Source: Ktedonobacter robiniae (GTDB taxonomy: Bacteria > Chloroflexota > Ktedonobacteria > Ktedonobacterales > Ktedonobacteraceae). Taken from it: 64,000 bases of DNA. The notes below the pieces were generated by a model that was given only the letters and a program-made list of their open reading frames with translations, had not been told where the DNA came from and did not search any database. Below are positions 16,801 to 27,200 of the stretch, one piece after another. The translations under genes were made by a program, and so were the position numbers. How positions within the stretch are numbered: the first letter of the stretch is position 1; the number at the start of each line of letters is the position of its first letter. Where the stretch lies: NCBI RefSeq assembly GCF_016587375.1, contig NZ_BNJG01000002.1:2542001-2606000 (forward strand), read 5' to 3'.

Positions 16801-17625
16801 TTATAAGGATGCGGAGAGAGCCTGCTCCAATTTTGATATCGAAGCTTCCGTGGCTGAGTAGACTTTCACGCGTAAATCAGGGGAAAAGGATGTTTGGAAG
16901 GTTACATGGTCAAATTCCAACCATCCCAGCGTCGGGTGCTTCACGACTTGAGGCCCATCGGGCAAACCGCGTACATTTTGTTGTTCCCACCACTGACAAA
17001 ATTGTGGGCTGGCCTGTTGCAGGTCTTCGATGATTTCACGAAAAGAGACATCGCCCGGATAGCGAGCGTAATCGGCACGAAATTGTGCCACCAGGCTTTG
17101 TGCCTGCTTCTCCCATTCTTGATAGAGGGTACTGTTTTCACGTTGAAAAAAACGCCAGATGACATTGTGCGAGTGAGGTGGACATGGCTCGTGAAAACGA
17201 AATAACAGCTCTGCTGCTCGGTTCCAGGTAAGCACATTCCAGCACCGCCCAATCATAAAAGCCGGGTGAGGATTGAGTGCATTGACAACGCGTTGGAGCG
17301 CAGGCGTCACCTGTTCCTCCTCCATTCTCTTTCCAGATACTTCTCCATATGCCAGGAGGAAGAGATGTCGCTCCTCAGCAGCAGTAAGCCTGAGAGCCGT
17401 TGACAGGCTGGAGAGCACCTGTTTGGAGGGATGAATATCCTGTCCCTGTTCAAGCAGCGTATACCAGGAAATACCTATGTTGGCAAGCTCTGCAACCTCC
17501 TCGCGCCGCAATCCCGGTGTACGACGACGATTGCGAGCGGGCAAGCCCACCTCTGCGGGCTGAATGCGTGCTCGTCGTGTGCGTAAGAAAGCGGCCAGCG
17601 CTTCCCTGCGTTCTCTTTCATCCAT
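16801..17625 (-). CDS. XRE regulator with MmyB-type ligand domain (second copy)
   Basis: A 274-residue paralogue of the regulator at 13105. The HTH occupies residues 5-72 (RTRRARIQPAEVGLPARNRR, GLRREEVAELANIGISWYTLLEQGQD), and the MmyB-like ligand domain follows (PAFMIGRCWNVLTWNRAAELLFRF). It is divergent from a quinone-oxidoreductase-like gene at 17834. The shared intergenic region contains two ATACGAT copies 22 bp apart. Control of the neighbour in response to a hydrophobic ligand is the family expectation. Confidence 0.9.
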   Translation of the reverse strand: MDERERREALAAFLRTRRARIQPAEVGLPARNRRRTPGLRREEVAELANIGISWYTLLEQGQDIHPSKQVLSSLSTALRLTAAEERHLFLLAYGEVSGKRMEEEQVTPALQRVVNALNPHPAFMIGRCWNVLTWNRAAELLFRFHEPCPPHSHNVIWRFFQRENSTLYQEWEKQAQSLVAQFRADYARYPGDVSFREIIEDLQQASPQFCQWWEQQNVRGLPDGPQVVKHPTLGWLEFDHVTFQTSFSPDLRVKVYSATEASISKLEQALSASL

Positions 17626-17657
17626 CTCTTCTGCTTCTTATCCTGCTAGTTTTAATC

Positions 17658-17686
17658 ATACGATAATCAAACGCTGGTTATACGAT
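17658..17686. promoter_or_regulatory. paired ATACGAT direct repeat
   Basis: ATACGAT at 17658-17664 and 17680-17686, 22 bp apart (about two helical turns), 33 bp upstream of the XRE start and between the divergent genes. Candidate operator. Confidence 0.4.
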
Positions 17687-17833
17687 CAGCTCATGCCTAT
17701 ACTAGCAAAGAGAAAATCGAAGGTCAAGGAAGGAGCCATCGTATTGGTGAGAAGGCAGCGGCAAGTACCCCCTTAAAAAGTGGAACCGCATTTAAGAAGA
17801 AAAATAAGATAGAAATTGAGAAGGAGATTGACT

Positions 17834-18772
17834 ATGGATACTATTCGCGCAATTGTTGTTGACCCTGATGTGAAAGGACGCCTGGCGTTACACGAGGTTG
17901 AGTCACCATCGCCTGCGTCATCAGAAGCACTGGTTCGTGTCTCTGCCATCTCGCTCAATCTGGGCGAGGTACGTACGGCGGTTTTGCGTACCTCGGAAAC
18001 GGGATGGCGCCCAGGGTGGGATCTGGCTGGGGTGGTGGAGCAAGCGGCTGCTGATGGATCGGGGCCATCCGTTGGGGCCAGAGTCTTTGGCCTGGTTAAT
18101 TCTGGAGCATGGGCGGAACTTGTCGCGGTTCCTACAGCTTCGTTGGCAGCGATCCCTGATGGTATCACATTTGCTCAAGCAGCAACGTTGCCAGTCGCGG
18201 GCCTGACTGCTTTGTATGGACTGGAGAGAGCTGGCTTTCTACTCAATCGGAAAGTGCTGGTCACGGGGGCTTCGGGTGGTGTGGGCCATTTTGCCTGCCA
18301 ACTGGCCCGTCAGGGAGGTGCTACGGTGGTCGCCCTTGTTCGGCGCGTGGAGCGTGTGGCCAGTGCCCGAGCAATAGGGGCGCATGAGGTAGTCGTTGGA
18401 GAGGACGTTGCTCTGGCTCGCTCGTTTGGCCCTTATGATATCGTCATAGATACATTAGGCGGCAAATCTTTAAGTACTGCTTTGACTTTACTGGAGACAG
18501 ATGGCGTCTGTGTGAATGTAGGAGCGGCAGGAGACCCGGAAGCAACGTTGCAGAGTCGATTGGAAGCAGCAAAAAAAGGACCATTCCTCGTTCCTGAAAT
18601 CGAACGCATGTTAAATGCGGCGAAAGATCTGGGAAGATTGGCTCAAATGGTCGCTGAGGAACGGTTGCATCCGCAAATTGGGCTGGAGGCTTCCTGGACC
18701 AAAGTTGCCGAGGTTGCCCAGAGCCTTCTGGACCGTCGTATCGCGGGTAAGGCGATACTGTATGTCTCCTGA
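17834..18772 (+). CDS. zinc-independent MDR family quinone-oxidoreductase-like enzyme
   Basis: A 312-residue medium-chain dehydrogenase/reductase. ATG 17834 follows GAAGGAGA. The GroES-like N-domain has NLGEVRTAVLRTSETGWRPG and GWDLAGVVEQ. The Rossmann core shows VTGASGGVGHFACQLARQGG (glycine-rich NADPH loop AxxGGVG) and a cofactor-selecting strand ALVRRVERV. The structural and catalytic zinc cysteines of alcohol dehydrogenases are absent, as in quinone oxidoreductases (QOR/zeta-crystallin). It probably reduces a quinone or enone in the cytoplasm. The divergent MmyB-type regulator at 17625 is the likely controller. Confidence 0.9.
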   Translation: MDTIRAIVVDPDVKGRLALHEVESPSPASSEALVRVSAISLNLGEVRTAVLRTSETGWRPGWDLAGVVEQAAADGSGPSVGARVFGLVNSGAWAELVAVPTASLAAIPDGITFAQAATLPVAGLTALYGLERAGFLLNRKVLVTGASGGVGHFACQLARQGGATVVALVRRVERVASARAIGAHEVVVGEDVALARSFGPYDIVIDTLGGKSLSTALTLLETDGVCVNVGAAGDPEATLQSRLEAAKKGPFLVPEIERMLNAAKDLGRLAQMVAEERLHPQIGLEASWTKVAEVAQSLLDRRIAGKAILYVS

Positions 18773-18822
18773 TGGTACAACTCACATGATCCTGTTGAAC
18801 CTTGGTCACGAATTTTTCAAAT

Positions 18823-18836
18823 AAGTTGACAATACC
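18823..18836 (+). repeat. solitary IS6-type terminal sequence
   Basis: AAGTTGACAATACC matches the ends of the IS6-type element at 55488-56339 and of the small element at 50408-50564. No partner end is seen nearby. Confidence 0.35.
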
Positions 18837-18844
18837 TGTTGAAG

Positions 18845-18874
18845 AGAGGTCACCTTGTTTGTCTGGTGACCTCT
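18845..18874. terminator. hairpin between convergent genes
   Basis: AGAGGTCACC (18845-18854) and GGTGACCTCT (18865-18874) with a 10-nt loop, between the oxidoreductase stop and the convergent membrane-protein stop. Confidence 0.6.
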
Positions 18875-18888
18875 TGTACTTCGCATTG

Positions 18889-19614
18889 TTATGCGTCTGG
18901 TGAAGTGGGATCATTCTGCTGTACGATCATGCTCTGCCGTATTGCATCGCTTTTTTTACGGCCTTGCCGGCTATAAAAAAACGTCCAGACCGCGAGTATT
19001 CCTATAATGCCGTAGATGATGAATGGGGAAATGATCAGGAATTGCTCGGTGCTCAGGGCGAGGACCAGGTAGATACGTATCGCTGCTTCAAGCAGAAATC
19101 CAATACCCCAGACCGTTGTCATCACGCGCATAGAGGTGCGGAAGCCCCGATACTGCCAGAGTGAATCAAACCAAGGAATATTTTTTGGATGGTTGCCTGT
19201 CGCGAAGTGACGAGAGAAATAGAACATGAGAGGCCTGGAGAAAAACAAGGATAGCAAGAATACCAGCCCAAATACGACGGTAAAAAAAGACTCTCGTATC
19301 AGATAGACTTTGGGGCTACCTCCCAGGAAAGTGATGATGAGCGAAGCGGCAATCCCTGCCAGGGCGATACCGGCAAGCAAATCAATGCGTTTCCTGCGGA
19401 GAATCCCTATGATGCTCTCAAGCAGAGATGGTACGCCCGAAGCTACGAGGGCCAGGAGGTCCGAGGTATTGGTATAACTTTTCAGAAGCGTGTAAATGAT
19501 GAAAGGGAGCGCTCCGTTGATCAGAAGGCTGCCTACCAGGCTCCCTATGCTCGCTGTTCGGCTTGCTTTTTGCGTCGTTTCTGGCTGTGCTTGTAATGAT
19601 GCCGTAATTTCCAT
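18889..19614 (-). CDS. VC0807-like integral membrane protein
   Basis: A 241-residue membrane protein; start 19614 has AAGGAG upstream. About six hydrophobic helices are visible, with the family-like pattern SLLINGALPFIIYTLLKSY, GVPSLLESIIGILRRKRID and FSRPLMFYFSRHFATGN, resembling VC0807/intracellular-septation-A-related proteins. The C-terminus is a short polar cytoplasmic tail. The function of this family is not known. It lies downstream of the large LuxR gene on the same strand but is separated from it by a terminator-like hairpin. Confidence 0.7.
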   Translation of the reverse strand: MEITASLQAQPETTQKASRTASIGSLVGSLLINGALPFIIYTLLKSYTNTSDLLALVASGVPSLLESIIGILRRKRIDLLAGIALAGIAASLIITFLGGSPKVYLIRESFFTVVFGLVFLLSLFFSRPLMFYFSRHFATGNHPKNIPWFDSLWQYRGFRTSMRVMTTVWGIGFLLEAAIRIYLVLALSTEQFLIISPFIIYGIIGILAVWTFFYSRQGRKKSDAIRQSMIVQQNDPTSPDA

Positions 19615-19762
19615 GATACTTACTCCTTGAGATATCCCGGCTCTGAAATATTTCCTTGCGAGCATCCTGTTCCTTATTCGGGGCAATTCACGTAGGAATT
19701 GCCATAGCCCACAAAACTACAGAGCCGATATGCCCCAGTATAATCTCATCATGAGCAGAAAT

Positions 19763-19779
19763 CCTCCACCAAAAGGAGG
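19763..19779 (-). terminator. hairpin after the first LuxR gene
   Basis: CCTCC...GGAGG with a 7-nt loop, 74 bp past the LuxR stop. The sequence resembles the terminator at 10350-10363 (shared AAATCCTCC.CCAAAAGGAGGA). Confidence 0.5.
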
Positions 19780-19852
19780 AACGAGAGGTGAATTGTGGGC
19801 GGTTCTTTGGCTTTCGTAGAGGCATGAGCGGTCGCCCTGGGAGAGGAGGAGG

Positions 19853-22800
19853 CTAGAGCAGATTGAGTCGGCGAGCCTGGATCAACGCCTGCGTGCGGCT
19901 CTTAACCCCCAGTTTGGCATAGATGGCCCTGATATGCGATTTCACAGTGCTCAGTGCTATGACGAGTTGTCGGGCGATCTCCCCATTTGATCGCCCCTCG
20001 CTGATGTGTCGCAGTACTTCACACTCACGCTCGCTCAGCGACTCAACCAGTTCAGCTTGCTCACCTGATGGCACACCTATTTGCTGCTCCTGTTTGCAAA
20101 GCAGAATCAATCTATCGAGATAGCTAGATGCAGGAGCGGGATTTTCTGTGGTGCGTTGCTTGCGCAGTTCGTCACGTAAACGATAAAGAAGGGTAAGCAA
20201 GGGCGCACCTTCGTCCAGAAAAACGCGAAGGTAGCCTCTGGGCTCCGCCAGGCTCAGGGCGCGAGTGATGAAAGAGAGCGCCTGCCCCGCATTGCCCTGG
20301 GCCTCCTCGAGCAAGGCGCGCAGGGTGAGCCACTGGATCAGGTTACCGGTTCTCCCCTGTTGCTCTGCTAACATCTGCTGGCTTTGCAACACCTGTTCCG
20401 CTTCCTGCCAGCGTTGGTAGGTAAGCAACAACTTTATGTAGAGCCGGTAGTGGTTGTGCTTCAATGAGATGAACTGGCGTAGCACTAATTGATCGCTATG
20501 TTCGGGGAGAACATATTCTTGCAACCAGTAATAGCCTGTGTCATCATCACCTAAATCATGCATCAACAGAGCGTATTCGCCCTTCACGGCGGGGAGCACC
20601 TCATTCCCCACCCATTTTTGTGAGAGGAAGCCTGCAATCTCTTCAAGGCACAAACGTACGCCTGCTATGTCTTTCCTGATGAATTGGATACGTGCCAGCC
20701 CCAATTGTCCAAGAAGGAAATGGACATCGGAATCAGATTCTGTGAGGAGATCAATCTCCTCGCACGATGCGATGGCTAACCTGAAATAGTGCTCCGCCAT
20801 TTCCAGATTGTTACGTTCATACTCGATATTGCCGAGGAAGATGTATGCGGTCCCCTGGGTGAGGAATGCCTTCCCTTTCGCTAACTCAAGAATATCCTGG
20901 GAAATGCGCGTTACATCATGCAACTGGCCCATCATCTCATAGAGCATTACCAGGCGATACCCGGTGCTGGTCATCCAGGTAACACTACCATCAGCAATGG
21001 CGGAGGCCAGCGCATCTTCCAGAGTAGCAGTAGCTTCGAACAGGTCGCCGCGCAGAATAGAGACCGTGCTCAGATGTTGTGCGATGCGTGCACGATGCGC
21101 CATGCCAGCTACATGAACAACCGCGCGACGACACACAGCCTGGCTAAAAGCCGCTCCATCGGGGCGCTCCATATTCAACACTCCATAGAGAGCCAGCATC
21201 TCGGCGATCCGGTTGGCTCTCTGTTCCTCGCCCCAACGCGAGCGAGGATAGAGCATATCAACATGTGCGCTGATTGTCTGCTCCAGGGTGGCGACATCCT
21301 CTATCTCCAGGTCGGGTAATGCGTGCTGCTGGATATACTCGCGCATCATCTCAGCGACGACAGCGGCATGACCAGCGTACCAGCGCCACCAGCACTCATA
21401 GAGAAAGAGGCGCAGGCGTGAAAAGACTATCAGGCGAGGCAGCATCGCCACCCAGTTCATCACCATCTGAACGTTTCCGCGACTGATAAGTTCCACTCCA
21501 GCCTCTTCTGCAATATTGGCGATGCTCTCCCAATCGCCAGCGGAGCGAGCATGGGCGACGGCCTCGGCCAGCATTCCTTGCTCGCGATACCAGAGAGAGG
21601 CGCGACGATGCAATTCTGGTACCAGTGTGGCGGCACTCTGCTGTAAGCGTTGGAGCAGCATGTCGGCAAAGACCTGGTGATAGCGATACCAGTGGCGTGT
21701 CTCATCCAGAGGCGTCAAGAAGAGATTGGCCTGATAGAGCCAGTTCAGGGTCTCCTCGCCATTGAGTTGTGCACTAACGGCCTCACAGAGTTGAGCCTCT
21801 AGTTGTGAGAGAATCGAGGTTCGCAAGAGGAATTGTTGGATCCGCTCGGGCAAGTGTGCCAGTACCTCCTGTCCCAGGTATTCGGCGATGTAGCTCTGGC
21901 TGCCCTTGAGACTCTCTAAGAAATTGGGCGCTTTCGGCTGATCATGCAAGAGGAGCGCGACCATTTGCAGCCCCGCCGCCCAGCCAGCAGTGCGCTCTTC
22001 CAATAGCGAGATCTCTGTGTGAGTAAGAGGAGCTTTTCCGTGGCGTGCGAAAAACGCTAGCGTCTCCTCACTCGTAAAGCGTAGGTCGTCGGCTCGTATT
22101 TCAAGCAGAAGTTGGCGAACCCGAAGGCGCGCAAGCGGCAAAGGAGGATCATGGCGTGCCGCGATAACTATGTGTAGATGTGCAGGTAGATGCTCTACCA
22201 GGAAGGTCAGGCCCTGGTGAACGGACTCGTCGCTAATTACATGATAGTCATCCAGTACGAGTAGTGCCTCGCCGTTTGACTTCTGGGGTCTGAACTTCTC
22301 GTTCTCCAGCAGATTGAGTAGCAGCGTCAGGATGCGCTCAATCGTGGGACGCTGAGGGGTGTGGAGCATACGCAGGGCATAGGTGCCCGCGCCGGGATAG
22401 AGGGTATCTATAGCCGTGAAGAGGTAAGGCCAGAAGCACGTGGTATCGTTATCGCTTGTGTCGAGGGAGACCCAGACCGAGAGCGATGTCTGGGTGCGCA
22501 ACCAGCTACTAAGCAGCGTACTCTTGCCAGAACCAGCGGGAGCGCAGATCAGGGTCAGGGAGCGTGCCTGTGCTTGGTGCAGGCGTTCAATGAGGCGCGT
22601 GCGCTCGACAAGGTGCTGGGGTGTCAGGGGGACGCGGAGCTTGGCCGCCAGTAGCTCTTCCTGTGCCAGGCTATGTATCTCCTTGCCTGTTGTAGCTTGC
22701 TTGGTTGCACCTCCATTTTTGTCGTCTTCAACGTCTGCTGCGAAGAGTCCAGCTACCTCCTCCAGTCGCTGAAGTGTGAGCACCGCGCCTTTGCCCAGGT

Positions 22801-23056
22801 ACTTCTTGCGTACCCGCTTCTGCGAGCGCTGATAGGCATACCAGTACCAGTCACCCTGCTTCACCTGCTCGCGGCGCGCTGTATATGTGCCCTGCCGTCC
22901 TCGGAAGGCGAACGAGGCTGCCTGTGCCAGCACCTCCTGCCATGCTGAAGCGTCCGCCTCCAGCACTATTTCTTTTACCTCTGCGTGCTGATCACAGAGA
23001 ATATATGCCTGGCGTGCCTCTGACCAGGATAGGATGTATGCTGCTGCCCTTGGCAT
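19853..23056 (-). CDS. large LuxR-family STAND regulator (MalT type), paralogue A
   Basis: A 1067-residue regulator. Domain order: N-terminal module (1-105; WSEARQAYIL, SFAFRGRQG, YWYAYQR, KKYLGK); NTPase with Walker A APAGSGKSTLL (about 170) and Walker B LLVLDDYHVI; winged-helix/arm region with RADDLRFTSEET; a long TPR-like helical sensor (about 480-960); and a C-terminal LuxR HTH (LSERECEVLRHISEGRSNGEIARQL). MalT-type proteins bind an inducer on the sensor and ATP on the core, multimerise, and activate transcription. Start 23056 has GGGAGAGG. Its promoter region carries two TTAGGTAAC repeats. Two paralogues with the same N-module lie within 8 kb. The inducer and targets are unknown. Confidence 0.92.
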   Translation of the reverse strand: MPRAAAYILSWSEARQAYILCDQHAEVKEIVLEADASAWQEVLAQAASFAFRGRQGTYTARREQVKQGDWYWYAYQRSQKRVRKKYLGKGAVLTLQRLEEVAGLFAADVEDDKNGGATKQATTGKEIHSLAQEELLAAKLRVPLTPQHLVERTRLIERLHQAQARSLTLICAPAGSGKSTLLSSWLRTQTSLSVWVSLDTSDNDTTCFWPYLFTAIDTLYPGAGTYALRMLHTPQRPTIERILTLLLNLLENEKFRPQKSNGEALLVLDDYHVISDESVHQGLTFLVEHLPAHLHIVIAARHDPPLPLARLRVRQLLLEIRADDLRFTSEETLAFFARHGKAPLTHTEISLLEERTAGWAAGLQMVALLLHDQPKAPNFLESLKGSQSYIAEYLGQEVLAHLPERIQQFLLRTSILSQLEAQLCEAVSAQLNGEETLNWLYQANLFLTPLDETRHWYRYHQVFADMLLQRLQQSAATLVPELHRRASLWYREQGMLAEAVAHARSAGDWESIANIAEEAGVELISRGNVQMVMNWVAMLPRLIVFSRLRLFLYECWWRWYAGHAAVVAEMMREYIQQHALPDLEIEDVATLEQTISAHVDMLYPRSRWGEEQRANRIAEMLALYGVLNMERPDGAAFSQAVCRRAVVHVAGMAHRARIAQHLSTVSILRGDLFEATATLEDALASAIADGSVTWMTSTGYRLVMLYEMMGQLHDVTRISQDILELAKGKAFLTQGTAYIFLGNIEYERNNLEMAEHYFRLAIASCEEIDLLTESDSDVHFLLGQLGLARIQFIRKDIAGVRLCLEEIAGFLSQKWVGNEVLPAVKGEYALLMHDLGDDDTGYYWLQEYVLPEHSDQLVLRQFISLKHNHYRLYIKLLLTYQRWQEAEQVLQSQQMLAEQQGRTGNLIQWLTLRALLEEAQGNAGQALSFITRALSLAEPRGYLRVFLDEGAPLLTLLYRLRDELRKQRTTENPAPASSYLDRLILLCKQEQQIGVPSGEQAELVESLSERECEVLRHISEGRSNGEIARQLVIALSTVKSHIRAIYAKLGVKSRTQALIQARRLNLL

Positions 23057-23085
23057 CCTCTCCCACCTTTTTCATCCCTAGTGAT

Positions 23086-23143
23086 GTTACCTAACGCTGT
23101 GTTACCTAAACCCAAGTATAGATGACTGTAGAAGAAGATGCAA
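23086..23143 (-). promoter_or_regulatory. promoter and paired TTAGGTAAC repeats of LuxR paralogue A
   Basis: On the minus strand: TTGCAT (23143-23138), 17 nt, TATACT (23120-23115), then TTAGGTAAC twice (23109-23101 and 23094-23086) with a 15-bp period, ending 29 bp before the start codon. The identical -35 and -10, with 15-bp-spaced TTGGGTGA copies, precede paralogue B. Confidence 0.65.
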
Positions 23144-23280
23144 GTTGCTGCATTCTCATTCTGTCCCTTTGTACAGAAGAATCGCTGGTCGTTTGGCGGA
23201 TCATCAATGACCAATTTTGTACTAGAATAGAAGATATTCTATTCTTTGGGGATATCTAATAAAGAATTGCAAGGGTGAAA

Positions 23281-24030
23281 ATGGACATACAAGCTTACCT
23301 GCGACGCATTGACTACCAGGGCTCGCTTGAGCCAAATATCCAGACCCTAAACGCACTGCATGAAGCACACCTGCTCTCGGTTCCTTTTGAAAACCTCGAT
23401 ATCCACCTGGGAAGAGAGATTCGCCTGGATGAACGCTCCCTCTGGACGAAGGTTATTGAGGAGAGGCGTGGCGGATTCTGCTATGAACTCAATGGTCTTT
23501 TTGCCTCACTCCTACGAGCGCTGGGTTTTCAAGTTGATCTCCTCTCTGCTGGTGTGGGGCATTCCTCAGGGGGCTTTGGGCCAGAGTTTGACCACCTCAC
23601 CTTGCTTGTTCATCTAGAGGAGGATTGGCTGGCGGATGTAGGCTTTGGCGATAGTTTTCGCCTTCCCCTTCGTATGCAGCCCGCGCTTATGCAGCCTCAG
23701 ACCTGGGGAAGCTATCGCCTGGTGCAAGAGGATGAATATTGGGTCCTGGAGCGGCAATACGACGACTGGAAGCCAGAGTATCGTTTTACCCTTCAGCCTC
23801 ATATACTAAGCGATTTCTCTGCTATGTGCCACTATCAGCAGACCTCTCCCCAGTCGCACTTTACGCAAAATCGTGTGTGCTCGCTTGCCAGAAATGATGG
23901 GCGTATCACTCTCAGCAATCAACGCCTGATCACAACAGTTCATGGCGAGCGTCAGGAGCAGATACTAGCCAGCCAGGAAGAATATAGTGCCGCCCTCGCC
24001 ACATATTTTGGTGTCTATCTCAAAGCCTGA
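23281..24030 (+). CDS. arylamine N-acetyltransferase
   Basis: A 249-residue NAT. ATG 23281 is chosen over a GTG six bases earlier. The catalytic triad is visible: Cys67 in RRGGFCYELN, His105 in FDHLTLLV, and Asp119 in LADVGFGD. Family length is 250-280, so the protein is complete. NATs transfer acetyl (or propionyl/malonyl) groups from CoA to arylamines, hydrazines or amino-benzoates, acting in detoxification or ansamycin-type biosynthesis. It lies between two LuxR/STAND regulators and ends 172 bp before paralogue B. A regulatory link is possible but not shown. Confidence 0.92.
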   Translation: MDIQAYLRRIDYQGSLEPNIQTLNALHEAHLLSVPFENLDIHLGREIRLDERSLWTKVIEERRGGFCYELNGLFASLLRALGFQVDLLSAGVGHSSGGFGPEFDHLTLLVHLEEDWLADVGFGDSFRLPLRMQPALMQPQTWGSYRLVQEDEYWVLERQYDDWKPEYRFTLQPHILSDFSAMCHYQQTSPQSHFTQNRVCSLARNDGRITLSNQRLITTVHGERQEQILASQEEYSAALATYFGVYLKA

Positions 24031-24072
24031 CCTGTTGGCCTATAGCGCCTTTGGCGAGTTTTATTTTATTGC

Positions 24073-24132
24073 TTGCATGGCATTTTTATCCCTGCTATAC
24101 TTGGCGGTGTTGGGTGATCGGGTGTTGGGTGA
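24073..24132 (+). promoter_or_regulatory. promoter and paired TTGGGTGA repeats of LuxR paralogue B
   Basis: TTGCAT (24073-24078), 17 nt, TATACT (24096-24101), then GTTGGGTGA at 24109-24117 and 24124-24132 (15-bp period, tandem GGTGTTGGGTGATYG). The repeats start about where transcription would begin, so a bound protein would probably repress, or they act in the leader RNA. Confidence 0.65.
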
Positions 24133-24201
24133 TTGAAGAGGAAATACACAACCTCCCTTGAAGGGGTAGGCCACCTGAAGGGGGCAAGCAGTAAAAGATC
24201 T

Positions 24202-27200
24202 ATGCCAAAGCCATCGCTGTACGTGCTCACATGGTCAGAAGAGCAGCAGTGTTATGAACTGACAACAGGTGGACAATTCCAACGCTCTTTTCGCCAGGAA
24301 GATGAGTCAGAGTGGCTTGCCTGGCTGGGGGACCAGACCTCGTTTGCTTTTGAGGGTTACGGTGGTCATCTTAGTATTATTAAGGAAGATCGCCCCCGAG
24401 GCGCGGGGTACTGGTATGCCTATAGCAGGCAGGCTCGCCGCACTCACAAGTGCTACGTAGGGCGAACTGCCACGTTTGCGCGCTTAGAACAGGCTGCCTC
24501 GAACCTCATAGGTAAAGATGGAACCAGCGCAAAGCTAGCCGTGCGGACCGCGCGTGCTGTCGCTGTTTCTGAGCCACAGAAAGCATTGCTCAGCCCTGTA
24601 AAGCAGGATCTCGCCTCGCTTCTCACAACAAAACTCTCTCCGCCCCAACTTCCGCCTTCGCTGGTAGAACGGAAACGCTTGCTCAAAGACCTGGACGCGA
24701 CATCTTCTCATCGTTTAGTGCTCCTCTCCGCTGCCGCTGGTAGTGGAAAAACGACACTACTCTCCATGTGGGCGGCGCGGAAGCGTGCTTCTACACAGGC
24801 TATTGCCTGGCTATCACTGGAGGAGCAGGATAACGATCCTCTACGCTTCTGGAGCTATGTCATTGCCGCCTTGCGTATCCATGTACCAGGTGTGGGTGAA
24901 ACCGCTCTGAGCATGCTGCAAGCACCACGGTCTCCGCTTCTCTCGACGATCCTGACAGCCCTCATTAACGACCTGGCTGCCTGCCAGGTCGAGACTGTGC
25001 TGATATTGGACGACTATCATGTCATCAACGGCCCGGCCATTGTTAGCTCCTTTCAATTCTTGCTAGAGCATCTTCCTCCCAGATTGCACCTGGTTGTGGC
25101 TGGACGCTATGATCCGCAGCTAGCTCTGCCACGTTTGCGTGTGCGGGGACAGGTCGTCGAGCTACGTGAGCAAGATTTACGCTTTACGCGTGCCGAAGTC
25201 GTAGACTTCTTCACCCAGACTATGAAACTCCCCCTGGCGGAGGTAGAGATCGATGTGCTAGAGCAACGGGTCGAGGGCTGGATCGCGGGTCTACAACTGG
25301 TGGCCCTTGCCATGCGTGCGCGAGCAGATTATTCTACATTTGTCCAACAATTGCATAGTGGGCAGCGCTTCATTCTAGAATATATGCAGGAAGAGATTTT
25401 GGAGCACCAGACCCAGGAGGTACAGGATTTTCTCCTTCACACAGCCATCTTAACTCGCCTACAAGCCTCGCTCTGCCAGGCGGTGATGGAGGGGACCAGT
25501 GCGCAAGCCTGCCAGCAAATGCTTCGCACCCTGGAGAAAGCCAATCTCTTCCTCGTCCCTCTCGATGAGGAGCGGCACTGGTATCGCTTTCATAGCCTCT
25601 TTCGTGATATGCTCCAGGCGCGCCTGCAAGCTATCTTCCCAGAGCGTGTTCCTGTTTTACACCAGCGAGCGGCCCGGTGGTATGCTCAACAAGGTAATAC
25701 ACGCGAGGCGATTCTTCATGCAATTGCGGGCAGCGATTGCGCCTTCGCCGCTGACCTGATGGAGCAATCAGCAGAGCACATGTGCTTGAATGGAGAAATT
25801 GCGCAGTTGTATGTCTGGATTACAGGTTTGCCCGATCCACTACTGTTGGCTCATGCTGGCCTTGCTCTGACAACAACTTTGCAGATTTTGTTGCAGGCCC
25901 TTTATGATCCCGATGAACAGTGGAACCAGGCGGTGAGCGGGACGGGTCAGATCCTCAAGCGTATAGAGATGTATTTGCGTAGCCATAAGATTCCAGAGGT
26001 AGAACGGCATATACTCCAGAATCGCCTGGACTTGTTGCGCGGGTGGATTGCGAGCAGGGACGTGCTTATCCAGAAGGATGGGGAGCAGATGCGCCTCCTG
26101 AGCAGCCGCTTGCAGGAACTTGCCAGAGATGAGAATGTGGTGTGGAAGATGCTTCCAACCTATCATCTTGTTGCCGGGGAAGTGAAGTCGGTCGCTTTGC
26201 TTCCGTTGCTGTCCGAGTTGAAGCAGCAAGCTGAAAGAGAACAGCATCCCTACGAGGCCATATGGATGATGGAGAGGCTCGGTGTCATCTATCGAGATAG
26301 GGGGCAATTGCGGCAAGCCTATCAGATCACGAATGAGGCATTGCAGCGTTTGCAGCAGATGGGGAAAGCCCGGTCTCTGTTTGGCTATCTTCACCTGCAC
26401 CTGGCTGAATTGCATTGGACCTGGAGCCAGCTTGCAGAGGCGCGAACTCATCTCGATGCCGCGCTGCAATTCGCTCGAACCTGGCAACATGTGGATATAC
26501 AGCTTACAGGTTGTTACCAATCTATACGTATGTTCCTTGCAATGGGACAACGAGAAGAGGCAGAGCAGGCCTTGAAAGAGGCAGAGCACTTGAGCCAGCA
26601 GAGCCAATGGAAACATCATCGCAACCTGGTAATGGCTGGGCGCGCCCTGGTCTGGCTTGCACAAGGCGATCTCGCCTCGGCCTCTGCCTGGGCAACTCAC
26701 AACGAGGTCAAGCCCCATACTTTTAGCTACATTCATGATGAAGAATATGCGGAAGCTATAGCCCTGGTGCGTGTCTTTCTCACGTTACGGAGGAATACTG
26801 ATGCTCTGCACCTCCTGAACCATATGCTCGTGCGTGCTGAGCAGAACGAGAGTATATGGCAGGTCATGCCTCTCCTGGCGCTCCAGGCAGCAGCATTACA
26901 GGCTTCTGGCGAAGATGACCGGGCCAGGCAGGTCACGCTCCGGCTGCTCCAGTTAGCTGAGCCAACTGACTACCTGCGTGTGTACCTGGACGCGGATACG
27001 CCTCTACGACAGGTACTTCAGAGCCTCCTGAACCCCACGATCACCCAACATGTGCATTCGTTATCCTCCGAAGTAGCGATCAAAACCCTGCTGGCGGCTT
27101 TTGAGCAACAGGCTGACCAGGTAGTCTCGCTAGTCCTGCCCTGGCCACTCACTGCACGTGAGCAGGAGGTTTTAGGTCTATTGGCACAAGGCAAGACGAA

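Noticed and set aside
24133..24201. Extended N-terminus for LuxR paralogue B starting at TTG 24133
   Set aside because: The extra 23 residues have no counterpart in paralogues A and C; the homologous start is ATG 24202, though its ribosome site is weak.
27051..27059. TCACCCAAC inside LuxR paralogue B as a further operator copy
   Set aside because: A single copy inside coding sequence, without a partner at 15 or 50 bp; treated as chance.
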